Shown here piece by piece: positions 27,858-36,024 of a stretch of DNA of 64,000 nucleotides. Made by a program: the position numbers and the translations under genes. Each line of letters opens with the position of its first letter. Position 1 is the first letter of the stretch. The notes under the pieces are model-generated. The model was not told the origin of the DNA and ran no database searches. It saw nothing but the letters and a program-made list of their open reading frames with translations. This DNA is from CAWAMR01 sp963783095 (lineage in GTDB: Bacteria; Planctomycetota; Planctomycetia; Gemmatales; Gemmataceae), in contig CAWAMR010000017.1 in assembly GCA_963783095.1 (NCBI GenBank), positions 33,737 to 97,736 on the forward strand, written 5' to 3'.

Positions 27858-28211
27858 ATGGGAGACAAAATCAGCATCGGCGGCAACGTGACCGGCTCTG
27901 CCGTTGGCTCGCACGCCAGCCTCAAGACAAGGGACATCATCACTCAGGTCCAGAGATCGGGTATGGATGGCGACCTCAAGCAGAAGTTTATCGACGCGGC
28001 TGAATCGCTGGCAAACCTGAATATAGCCGAGGACGACAAGTCCGACGCCGCCGACGACTTGGCCAAACTAAAGGCCGAGTTAGAGAAGCCGACCAAGGAC
28101 GAGGGCCGCATCGCAAAGATCTGGAATCGGATCAAAGCCGTGGCACCCACCGTAGCCTACATTTTGGCGTCGGCTGCGAGTATAGGGAAGATCGTGGGCG
28201 TGGTTGCGTGA
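27858..28211 (+). CDS. Small helical protein with ISIGGNVTGSAVG motif, short paralogue
   Basis: 117 residues starting after AGGGAG. It opens with a short glycine/serine beta motif (ISIGGNVTGSAVG, then LKTRDII), followed by a helical acidic region (D-K-S-D-A-A-D-D-L-A-K-L) and a hydrophobic C-terminus (IKAVAPTVAYILASAASIGKIVG) that could insert in a membrane. The next gene carries the same sequence behind an extra domain, with ~60% identity by eye. Short proteins of this layout occur in multi-gene conflict systems, but I cannot name the family. Confidence 0.72.
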   Translation: MGDKISIGGNVTGSAVGSHASLKTRDIITQVQRSGMDGDLKQKFIDAAESLANLNIAEDDKSDAADDLAKLKAELEKPTKDEGRIAKIWNRIKAVAPTVAYILASAASIGKIVGVVA

Positions 28212-28287
28212 CCGAAATAACAGGCCGCTGTCGCGTGGCGGCAGGTGTTCGTGCGCCCTACCATCACAATTGAAGGAGTCAAATTCC

Positions 28288-28977
28288 ATGTCTCGTCTTG
28301 ATGAGAAGAAAGCAGCCCGCTTCAGGCTGCTCAAGGCGCTGTACGATGCCTCCGGCGCTGACCAATTCAAATGCGTGCCGCTCTTTGATCTGGGTGAAGA
28401 AGTGGGCCTCAACCATGAAGAGACAGATCAAGCCGGCGAATACCTGCAAAAAGAAGGCTTACTCGAATTCAAAGCGTTTGGCCCTCAGATCGGAATTACT
28501 CATAGAGGTGTGAAAGAGGTCGAGGAGGCACTAGAGTATCCTGATCGTTCGACCAGGCATTTCTTGCCCGTAGGCGGTATCAACATCGGCATGATGGTCG
28601 GGTCTACAATCCACGCCAGCCATTCGGGCGAGATAATCAGCATCGGCGGCGACGTAATTGGCTCTGCGGTGGGTACGCACTCCAGCCTCAAGGTCAGAGA
28701 CATCATTACGAAGATTCAAAAGTCTGCCATGGACACCGACCTCAAGGAGAAATTCGCTGCTGCGGCTGAAGAACTGCTCAACCTCAAGATCAATGAAGCC
28801 GACAAGTCCGATGCTGCCGACGATCTGATCAAGTTGCAAGTCGAGTTGGAGAAGCCGACCAAGGACGAGGGTCGGATCCAAAAGATTTGGAACCGGATCG
28901 AGGACATGGTCCCGACAATTGCCTCGATCCTAGCGTCGACGGCCACACTCGCCAAGGTGGTAAGCAGCCACCTGTGA
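28288..28977 (+). CDS. Winged-helix-like domain fused to the ISIGGDV motif protein, long paralogue
   Basis: 229 residues from the ATG at 28288, preceded by GAAGGAG. Residues 1-85 look like a winged helix (RFRLLKALYDASGA, then EEVGLNHEETDQAGEYLQKEG and ITHRGVKEVEEAL). Residues ~110-229 repeat the 27858 protein: ISIGGDVIGSAVG, LKVRDIIT, acidic helix DKSDAADDL and a hydrophobic end IASILASTATLAKVV. It may be a DNA- or ligand-sensing version of its short neighbour, perhaps forming mixed complexes with it. Both genes lie in one short operon. Confidence 0.75.
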   Translation: MSRLDEKKAARFRLLKALYDASGADQFKCVPLFDLGEEVGLNHEETDQAGEYLQKEGLLEFKAFGPQIGITHRGVKEVEEALEYPDRSTRHFLPVGGINIGMMVGSTIHASHSGEIISIGGDVIGSAVGTHSSLKVRDIITKIQKSAMDTDLKEKFAAAAEELLNLKINEADKSDAADDLIKLQVELEKPTKDEGRIQKIWNRIEDMVPTIASILASTATLAKVVSSHL

Positions 28978-29035
28978 CCCAGCGCACGGGGGCGCGGCCT
29001 CTTATGACCGCCATCATGATTAGGGGGGAAGGTGA

Positions 29036-30190
29036 ATGAAACTGCGCAAAGACCCTTCGGGGGCCATCGAGCTTCTTCTGTGGGACATGCCAGCCGCTGA
29101 CATCGAACGCATCACTAAAACAGTGCTGAGCGAGGTGGAATCGAGCGGACCGGTTTCGATTACGCACATCGCTGGTGACGCGGTCAACTGCGCGATCGGT
29201 GCGGGTGCGTCGCTGACCGGTAGGGATCTGTTGACAGTGTTCGAGGGGCGCGGTGATACCGATTCCCTTGTCCGGGAGTTGCTTGCTCGATTGAGTCGTC
29301 TACAGTCGTTGGATGTGGAGTTACCGGAAAGACGTAGCGCCGCCCAAGTAGCCGAGGAGGTGGGTCAACGTGCCACAGCCAGACTCGCCAAAGAGTTGGC
29401 GGCGCGGAACCTCGCTGATCCTCGTAGCACCGATTTCGGGAAGACAAAGTACGCGAAGCGCCTCGGCTTCCCTAACGAACGGCAACAGGTCGAACCGTTA
29501 CGAACGGTCGGCATCTTCTTCGCTTTGACACCTGCGCCGCTGATTTCCGATGGGGAAAAGAAGAACTTCTTACAGTGGATGGATTGCAACCAGCGTCGAT
29601 ACCACCCCATCGACGACTGCTTCTTCCTCCCAGGGCCTATGCCGGACCTCATCTCCAAGGCACACGTCTGGCACAACGGGCATCGCAATCGGTTTTTTCC
29701 AATGGTATCGAGTTACACTACATACGTGGCTCTCGAACTCGAAGAAGGGTACGTGGAGTACGGATTTTGCCCCGGCAGCTTCTTCGAGGAAGACAAGGAC
29801 AAGGTGTATTACGCCAAGGTAGTTGGTGGTTTTGTCGCCTTCCTCAGCTTTCTTCGTCATCTGGCCGAGACTTTCGGCGGCGATACGTCCGCCATCTTGG
29901 TCGGCCTAGCGTTGCGCGGCACGTCTAGCACGAGGCTGCGGTGCATAACGAAGCGAGTGATGGAACACTACCTCGGCGGCGCGGTGCCGGAGGAAGATGG
30001 CTTCCGTTGGGTGAACGCGGCGACCGTTGGCACCGACTGGTCGCTGGACCGCCTCGCTCGACAAGCTGCTCTCGAACTGCTCGATCACTGGTCGTACTCC
30101 GGCCCGGCTTGGGCCGAAACCCCAGAGTTCACGGACGGCAAGTACACCGGCGACTATTACCGAGCAGACTTTCGCCGCCAATGGTATTGA
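29036..30190 (+). CDS. Unknown protein carrying a third copy of the GDAVNCAIG-type motif
   Basis: 384 residues; ATG shortly after GGGGGGAAGG. Residues ~40-68 repeat the motif of the two preceding genes in diverged form (ITHIAGDAVNCAIGAGASLTGRDLL). The rest is unlike them: a helical stretch, then a large alpha/beta C-terminal region rich in aromatic residues (DDCFFLPGPMPDL, FFPMVSSYTTYVALELEEGYVEYGF), with no catalytic signature I recognise. The shared motif and close spacing suggest that the three products interact, with this one a candidate effector or sensor. Confidence 0.7.
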   Translation: MKLRKDPSGAIELLLWDMPAADIERITKTVLSEVESSGPVSITHIAGDAVNCAIGAGASLTGRDLLTVFEGRGDTDSLVRELLARLSRLQSLDVELPERRSAAQVAEEVGQRATARLAKELAARNLADPRSTDFGKTKYAKRLGFPNERQQVEPLRTVGIFFALTPAPLISDGEKKNFLQWMDCNQRRYHPIDDCFFLPGPMPDLISKAHVWHNGHRNRFFPMVSSYTTYVALELEEGYVEYGFCPGSFFEEDKDKVYYAKVVGGFVAFLSFLRHLAETFGGDTSAILVGLALRGTSSTRLRCITKRVMEHYLGGAVPEEDGFRWVNAATVGTDWSLDRLARQAALELLDHWSYSGPAWAETPEFTDGKYTGDYYRADFRRQWY

Positions 30191-30227
30191 CCCGTCACCT
30201 CTCCGCGCCTCAAGAGTAAGAAGCATC

Positions 30228-31445
30228 ATGTTGGATCCTAATCGTAACCTTTTGTCTGACTTGCTCCCATCTGGAGTCCAGGCGGAAGAATTTTGCTATG
30301 CAATCCTTTGTTTTTTCAATTCCGGAAATAACGAGCCTGTTCAAGGTGAAATCACTTATCCGAATGATCCGGAGTATACGCTACGACTGAAATTCTCCGT
30401 TCGAGGTGATGAGATCTCGGGAGCATTCGCAGGGCCGAAACTATCTGAGGAAATATTTGAAAAACTCCGGCAGTTTCTTGTTGAGCTGTTCAAAGAGAAG
30501 AGCCGACGTGTCGGGGTGCAATTCTTTTTCAGTCGACGTAAAGTTCTGGGGAGGTGGCGTTATAAAGACTGGTTCCAAATTCTTCCCGTCCCTCCTACTG
30601 CGCCGCAGGTTGAATGGCAACTTGCCGCTCATCCATTCATCGTCGAAGTAAAGTTTTCGAGCACTGCGAATGTGTTTGTGGACAGTATCCGAGCTTCTTG
30701 TGAAGCTTCTCGGATTGAGCTATTGCTCAATACTCTGTTGGGGCCTGCCATCACACACATCAGTGGCCGAATGATCGGACCTCATGGGAATACATGGGTC
30801 GTCGTTCCCCATGTTGGTGAGACGACCCAACAGCACATCGCATATTGCCAACAGATGTATCTGTGTGACGAGGTGAAAGGAGGCACCGAGGATTTTTCTT
30901 CCGTTCAAGGAATCTTGCCTTTACCCGAAGTCCCAGCGAGCGATTACGACGCGCAAAAGACAAGGCATTTGGGAGATCCTTTGAATATTCCAGATGACCT
31001 TGGTCAGTCTCTGGATCGCTTCTTCTCTTTGACCTCGAAGAGACAAAAACAATTCATGAACGCCTGTTATTGGTTGAGCCAAGCAAATTACACGATATCA
31101 TACTCGACGATGTTCCTCACGGCGATTCAAGCAATCGAAGTACTCGTCGAAACTCCCCGAGGTGGATCAAGTTGCGATAAGTGCGGCAAGGCGCTGGGCC
31201 CGGGTAGGACAAAACTCTTTGAGGAATTCCTCAACAAATTCGCACCGGATGTTTCTGACGAAGCCGGTCGAGGTGAATTGTATAACACCCGCTCAAACCT
31301 GACTCACGGCTTCAGTCCCCCGTTTTTGATCGACCGCGATGTCTCAGGGTTCTCAAGACCGCAAGTACATCAACAAAGCGATTTGTTAGGAAGTGCGTTG
31401 GTATGCGCCAGTCATGCGCTTCGAAATTGGCTCTGGGAGAGTTAA
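30228..31445 (+). CDS. Protein with Apea-like HEPN C-terminal domain, candidate RNase
   Basis: 405 residues from the ATG at 30228; upstream in-frame sequence overlaps the previous gene and is excluded. The N-terminal ~250 residues are a mixed alpha/beta region of unknown type. The C-terminal part has a C-x-x-C (SCDKCGKAL) and then RSNLTHGF, which fits the R-x4-H signature of HEPN ribonucleases and the R-x3-x-HG pattern of Apea-like HEPN domains. HEPN proteins commonly cleave RNA in abortive-infection or toxin systems. It ends the 27.8-31.4 kb gene run. Confidence 0.7.
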   Translation: MLDPNRNLLSDLLPSGVQAEEFCYAILCFFNSGNNEPVQGEITYPNDPEYTLRLKFSVRGDEISGAFAGPKLSEEIFEKLRQFLVELFKEKSRRVGVQFFFSRRKVLGRWRYKDWFQILPVPPTAPQVEWQLAAHPFIVEVKFSSTANVFVDSIRASCEASRIELLLNTLLGPAITHISGRMIGPHGNTWVVVPHVGETTQQHIAYCQQMYLCDEVKGGTEDFSSVQGILPLPEVPASDYDAQKTRHLGDPLNIPDDLGQSLDRFFSLTSKRQKQFMNACYWLSQANYTISYSTMFLTAIQAIEVLVETPRGGSSCDKCGKALGPGRTKLFEEFLNKFAPDVSDEAGRGELYNTRSNLTHGFSPPFLIDRDVSGFSRPQVHQQSDLLGSALVCASHALRNWLWES

Positions 31446-31565
31446 ATCAAACAAAGAGAAGAGCGAGACTCTCCGGGTAATTGGCCGAAAGCTTCTCTCA
31501 CCGCTCGCCACTAGATCTTCGACATTTCCAGCCCGACCAGTCCCCTGATCAGTCTGGAAAACGAG

Positions 31566-31725
31566 AAACAACCGCCCTAGAATTCTGGAAGACACGAGTA
31601 AAACTAGTAACAATCAGCAACTCAGTAACTAGCCATAGCTAGTACTGGATTTACTCGTTCTTAAATCTAGAATTGACAGGGATTTATCGATTTTTCTTTT
31701 TCTCAGGGATTTGCGGCGAAAGGCC
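31566..31725 (+). repeat. Dispersed direct repeat, copy A
   Basis: Shares several exact blocks with 44064-44210: AACCGCCCTAGAATTCTGG, GTAACAATCAG and CTAGAATTGACAGGGATTT followed by ATCGATTTTTCT, and GATTTGCGG-GAAAGGC. Spacing between blocks differs slightly. It lies just before the HNH nuclease gene, in a 286-base gap with no gene of its own. Confidence 0.8.
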
Positions 31726-31731
31726 GTCGCT

Positions 31732-32612
31732 ATGCCCGCCGACTTCCAAGAACACGTCGATGAACCGACGTTTGAGAAGGTTCTCAACGCCTGCCACAAG
31801 CGAGGCGTTCGGGTCACCGTCACAGTCCGTGACGGCGCGTCCATCACCTGCCGAACCGAGATGAGCGGCAACGCCGCGAGCATTGACTTCGACCTCTGGC
31901 GTCTGGGTTCAAACCTCTCGGAGGGGCGCAGCGTCACTACAACGAGAAGCACGACGCCTACCTCAAGAAGCACCTCAAGCAACTCCGGCCGAAGAGGCCG
32001 GGCATCGCTAGCCACTTCGGCGCGACCGGGATTCACTTCCAGGTGCTCAAGCAGGACGCGAGCGAGTGGTTCAAGGATATCTATGTCGCGTTACTGGACA
32101 CCGCCAACTTCACGCCGCTGCCCGATCCCTTCGAGATGTCCAGGAAGTCGAAGACACCACCAGGGGTCGAACGGAAGAAGAAGCCGAGCGTCACGAAGCA
32201 ACCGCCTGTAGAGCCACCCACGATCACAAGACTCCGCTCGCGATTGCGGACGCTTCAACGACCGACGCAGCCGAAAACACCGGAGATGCTCAAAGAGATC
32301 CAGCGGGTACTGAAGACCTACGAGCGACCGAGCGCGATCACTAAGTATGTGAAGCAGACACGAGGCAGCACCTGCCAGCTCTGCGGGTATGAGGGATTTA
32401 TGAAGCGGAACGGAAAGCTCTACTGCGAGGTTCACCACCTCTTTCATCTCTCAAAGAACCCTCCGGCGATGTGCCTCGGGCCAGAATATCTAGTCGTGCT
32501 GTGCGCCACCTGCCACCGACGGATGCACTACGCCGATGTCAGCGATGCGGTTCACGATGAGATGGGCTGGCGGGTCAGCATCGATGGCGAGAAAGTCATG
32601 TTTGCAGTGTAG
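31732..32612 (+). CDS. HNH endonuclease family protein, one frameshift
   Basis: From ATG 31732 the frame reads MPADFQEHVDEPTFEKVL and continues to LGSNLSEG; there one G is missing from a G run near 31921-31926, after which the next frame continues AQRHYNEKHDAYLKKHLK to the natural end, ~294 aa. The C-terminus is an HNH nuclease with C-x2-C (CQLCGYEG), EVHHL and LCATCHRRMHYA, so zinc ligands and the catalytic His are present. The middle is proline-rich. Probably a DNA endonuclease from the island; target unknown. Confidence 0.78.
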
Positions 32613-32647
32613 AGTCCACGCTGAGGGGTCGGTGTTCCACGTGACCT

Positions 32648-33181
32648 TTATCGCGCGGCTTTCGGTGGCTTTTGACTCCTGCCCGTTGCTGGGCCTCGGA
32701 CTTCCTCTTCCAGCTTCACGAGTTCGGGAAGGAGCTCTTCAATCTGCCCCCGAATCTTGGCATTTTGTCTTCGGATTTGCTCATTGGTCTGGGCAGCGCC
32801 TTCTTCGCTGTTCTTGACTTGCCACTCCAAAGCTAGCGTCCAAGCTCTATCCTTTGCATCCCATCTCAGCCCATTCGCCAGGAGCAATGGTTTGATCTTT
32901 TCGAAATTCAAGGGGATCGCAGCTTTGGTGCCGTCTCCGAATTTAATCCCGACTCTATTCCGTTCGACGTTTTCTTGATACTGGATTTCATAATCGGGCC
33001 AGTAATAACCAATGGAAGGAAATGGATTAGGAGCCTTCGCCCATTGTCTCCGCCCAGGTCCAGTTTCGCCGGTAAACTCAGCTGACGAGGCCAGGTCGTC
33101 TACTTGGAAGGGGGCTTGATCATTCGTAGGCGGCTGATGTACTTCACTCTCATCGGTCTTATTCTTTCGCGCTTTCGCCAT
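32648..33181 (-). CDS. Hypothetical protein (177 aa)
   Basis: ATG at 33181 preceded by GGAGGA. Residues 1-60 are hydrophilic; ~80-125 contain GIKFGDGTKAAIPLNFEKIKP then NGLRWDAKDRAWTLAL, a short beta-alpha-beta motif reminiscent of small domains that recur in mobilization and anti-restriction proteins. The C-terminus is a predicted coiled coil (QIRRQNAKIRGQIEELLPEL) with a basic tail. Faces the HNH gene tail to tail. Function unknown. Confidence 0.68.
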   Translation of the reverse strand: MAKARKNKTDESEVHQPPTNDQAPFQVDDLASSAEFTGETGPGRRQWAKAPNPFPSIGYYWPDYEIQYQENVERNRVGIKFGDGTKAAIPLNFEKIKPLLLANGLRWDAKDRAWTLALEWQVKNSEEGAAQTNEQIRRQNAKIRGQIEELLPELVKLEEEVRGPATGRSQKPPKAAR

Positions 33182-33698
33182 ATGGTCCTCCATGCTCACG
33201 GTTGGAAGACTGACGCATAGCGCGGCCAGAACAAAATGTAAAGCATTATTTTCGTGTCGAAGATGGCAACTGCCATCGAGCCGCGGCGCGCTGGCAGGCC
33301 GGGATGTCATTGCGCTCGATGAGCTCGTTCAGGAGACGGATAGGGTGACCTCGTGGGATTTGCCCGCAACAAGGTCCTCGACATGCACACGGCCAACGCG
33401 CACCTGCCAGACAGCAACAAGAAGATGTATTTCTACTACACGTCTACGGCACAAGAAGCCTGTAACTGACTTCAAGCGGCGAATAGCTCATCGAAGCCCA
33501 AACCAAAGCCGAAACATCGGAAGCAGTCCTGTCGTGCGCCCGCGCTTCCACGTTGCCCCGTAGCGAGAGCGGTTCCATCGAGGACCACGACCTTCGCCTG
33601 GGGAACGTCCATCAATCCGGCCTTTTCCATTAGAGCGCCATCGAAGACCTCAATTGGCGGAATGGGGGGCGGCAATCCGCCGATCAAAGAGTGATCAA
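33182..33698. other. Gap with possible coding remnants
   Basis: On the + strand at about 33356-33468 a short frame reads GFARNKVLDMHTANAHLPD and ends MYFYYTSTAQEACN before a stop; it looks like the C-terminal remnant of a lost gene. The rest shows no start, binding site or recognisable motif on either strand. Confidence 0.3.
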
Positions 33699-34082
33699 CT
33701 ACTGCCGTGTCCAGACAGTGCCACCGTAGAAGTCTCCTTCCCTGCGCTCCTGAGTGATCTCGACTACCTTGCCATCCTTGAGATGAAGACGCAAGGTCAT
33801 CTCCCCACTTGAACCCCCGGAGATATTGCACCAGCTTCCAATGATTTCATTGCCCTTGATCGTGCCCCGGTAGGCTACCATCCACTCACCATATTTGCTT
33901 CCTTTCTCGCCCTTGCCCACCCACCATACGATCTTACCGACCTGGCGGAGGTTGTACGTCCCCTCATCGTCACAAGACCATGTGCTTGTCAGGTTGATTT
34001 CCTCGGGCTCGGCGGCTGAGCCGACGGGCGCCATCGGCGTCGCGGCGGTCACCGCCACCGCAAAATAAAAGGCAAACCTCAT
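33699..34082 (-). CDS. Small secreted protein (127 aa)
   Basis: Start at ATG 34082 after GGAAGG; it encodes a signal peptide (MRFAFYFAVAVTAATPMAP, cleavage near residues 22-25). The mature part is beta-rich with GTYNLRQVGKIVWWVGKGEKG and NEIIGSWCNISGG, typical of lipocalin-like small planctomycete secreted proteins in which sequence turns alternate with W-x-G. No catalytic site seen. Confidence 0.75.
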   Translation of the reverse strand: MRFAFYFAVAVTAATPMAPVGSAAEPEEINLTSTWSCDDEGTYNLRQVGKIVWWVGKGEKGSKYGEWMVAYRGTIKGNEIIGSWCNISGGSSGEMTLRLHLKDGKVVEITQERREGDFYGGTVWTRQ

Positions 34083-34244
34083 GAGACCTTCCTTTCGCAA
34101 AGAGAAAACATGATGCAGCTCCACGGAGAGCTGCAAAGCCGAATCACGTAATTATACTGAACATTTAAGCCCTAGTTTGTTACCAAGAAACACAAGCCCG
34201 CCGCCAGTCGTGCTCAGCGGGTTTTCGTTGATATTTACGGCTTG

Positions 34245-35132
34245 CTACCGCGCGGGCCGGATCGCGAGATATGGCAAGTGCGTGTTTGGTAGCGGAATCT
34301 TGACCGAGTGCTGATCCATGATAATCTCGTAGATCGGAATCCCGAATTTTCGTCCCGTTTCGTGAATTCGCGGCCACGAATACTTGACCGTCACCCAGTG
34401 GTTGAAGCTGGCAACTCCAGCAACCATATTCAGGCCACGGTACCGGAAAGGAGCCTGTTGGCCACCTTTTGCGGCTTGGTTGATCGCGCCCAGGAGCAAT
34501 TGCTCGACCTCATTCTGGATAACTGGCCGGAGGTTTGCTGGTACATTGCGAAGATTGTTGAGAACAGTGGCCTTCGACTCAGCGAGGAATCCCTGCACAT
34601 AGGCTAGCACCGGGCCGGGATTACCCGTAGCGGCGGCCTCGCCAATCGACGCGCAGAGCTTAGCGTACTCAATGTAATTGATCTCCTTGGAGGAAACAAA
34701 GACGAGGGTTCCCTTCTTCAAGTCCGCAAGCACTTGATTGCGGTTGCTGTCAACGAGACCCTCGCTCACCAGGCGACGAAGTGAAGCTTCATATTGCCGA
34801 GGGTCGTTGACTAGTCTTCGGACCTCGTCAATTTGTCGCAGACGCGAATTGATTTGGTTCTCTAGGTCACTCACGCGATTGACTTTGTTTTGGGCCTCGC
34901 GAATTAACCGCTGGATTTCGTTGTTGACCGAGTTGATGTGCTCGGCAGCTTTCTTCTGAATACTGAGCCTCGCCTGGTCAAGTTTGAGGAGCGTTTTGTC
35001 AATGTGCGGAATCGGATTGCTGATGTGCGGCCAATCGAAGGCGTATGTCGGTGCCGCGTGGGAAACTAATACGGCGGCGGTCGCGAGGGCCGCGGACAGA
35101 ACAAATTGGGAAAAGCATCGCATGGGAATCAC
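34245..35132 (-). CDS. Secreted coiled-coil protein of unknown function
   Basis: 295 residues with a clear signal peptide (~residues 1-30, ending APTYA). Residues ~45-110 form a heptad-rich coiled coil (LDQARLSIQKKAAEHINSVN onward), followed by a helical region and a C-terminal beta part (IPIYEIIMDQHSV). No known domain recognised. It is flanked by other small secreted protein genes on the same strand but at distances suggesting separate transcripts. Confidence 0.75.
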   Translation of the reverse strand: MIPMRCFSQFVLSAALATAAVLVSHAAPTYAFDWPHISNPIPHIDKTLLKLDQARLSIQKKAAEHINSVNNEIQRLIREAQNKVNRVSDLENQINSRLRQIDEVRRLVNDPRQYEASLRRLVSEGLVDSNRNQVLADLKKGTLVFVSSKEINYIEYAKLCASIGEAAATGNPGPVLAYVQGFLAESKATVLNNLRNVPANLRPVIQNEVEQLLLGAINQAAKGGQQAPFRYRGLNMVAGVASFNHWVTVKYSWPRIHETGRKFGIPIYEIIMDQHSVKIPLPNTHLPYLAIRPAR

Positions 35133-35352
35133 CTTTCATTTGTGCTTTGCGAAGATCGCGGACTTTCGTCGGTCAGATCCTCACGACTATGGAGCCTGTT
35201 TCGAAGTTGCTTACATTTCTCTCTCCGGCACAAGAAAGCCAAAGCGAGAAGGATTTTTCCGCATTTTTCTCAAAAAGCAAAATGAAAGATGCCCACGGAA
35301 ATCCGTGGGCATGAAGCAATCAGTCGTGAACTTCAATCATCGGTCGCGCCGG

Positions 35353-35679
35353 TCAGTCGATCCATTTGCCGTCGCGGAAGTAATCGAAAGTGTTCGAATT
35401 GGGCTGTTTGAGATACATCTTGGTCTTGTAGAGCCGCACCGCAATGTCGCGGCTCTTGTCATAGATCTCGATGTAATCCCGATTTCGAGACACTTCCTGG
35501 AAATAGCAGTTGCCACCGTTGTCAAACGTCTCAATCCAGTTTTTCCCCTGCCCCTGCTCAAACTGGCCATCATCGTACCGCCACTTGGCTCGGGCTGTCT
35601 CATCAGCCGCTGTCGCTTGGAGACCGAGAAGCAGACATAAAGTGATTGCAATCATCGAAGTCGAGAAAAGTCGGAACAT
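35353..35679 (-). CDS. Small secreted protein related to the C-terminal domain of the adjacent kinase
   Basis: 108 residues; ATG 35679 follows GGAGGAA. Signal peptide ~1-25 (ending QATAADE). The mature domain of ~80 residues (GQGKNWIETFDNGGNCYFQEV, then YIEIYDKSRDIAVRLYKTKMYLKQP) matches, position by position, the last domain of the kinase-WD40 gene (HWSEVFKDGGEIRFLEV then YVELYDAARDIGVRLYSDKM). It thus exists both free in the envelope and as a kinase module. Function unknown. Confidence 0.78.
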   Translation of the reverse strand: MFRLFSTSMIAITLCLLLGLQATAADETARAKWRYDDGQFEQGQGKNWIETFDNGGNCYFQEVSRNRDYIEIYDKSRDIAVRLYKTKMYLKQPNSNTFDYFRDGKWID

Positions 35680-36024
35680 GGTTCTTCCTCCGAAAGTCAT
35701 TTTGGCGATTGACGGTGCTATTTCGTTCGATCAGCACCTGGATCATCTTTCGCCCACAACTCTCTATCCGGCAGATCTCAGAAAAACCGAGGCGTAAAAA
35801 GGAGATTTCTCGGTGATGGTTGTCAACCACCAGGAAATCAAAGTCGCTCGCGAGAGTGACGGTCGGATGCGAAAACAAAACAACCCTGCCCAGGAACATT
35901 GTCGTGAGCAAGTTTCGGTATCCGCTGGCACCCTTGTTCATGCCGCCGGAACAGGTCCCGGACTTCTGCTCAGCGAAGCCCACTGCGGATCAGTACCCCG
36001 CAGGCTGCACGCCCACTCCACAGG

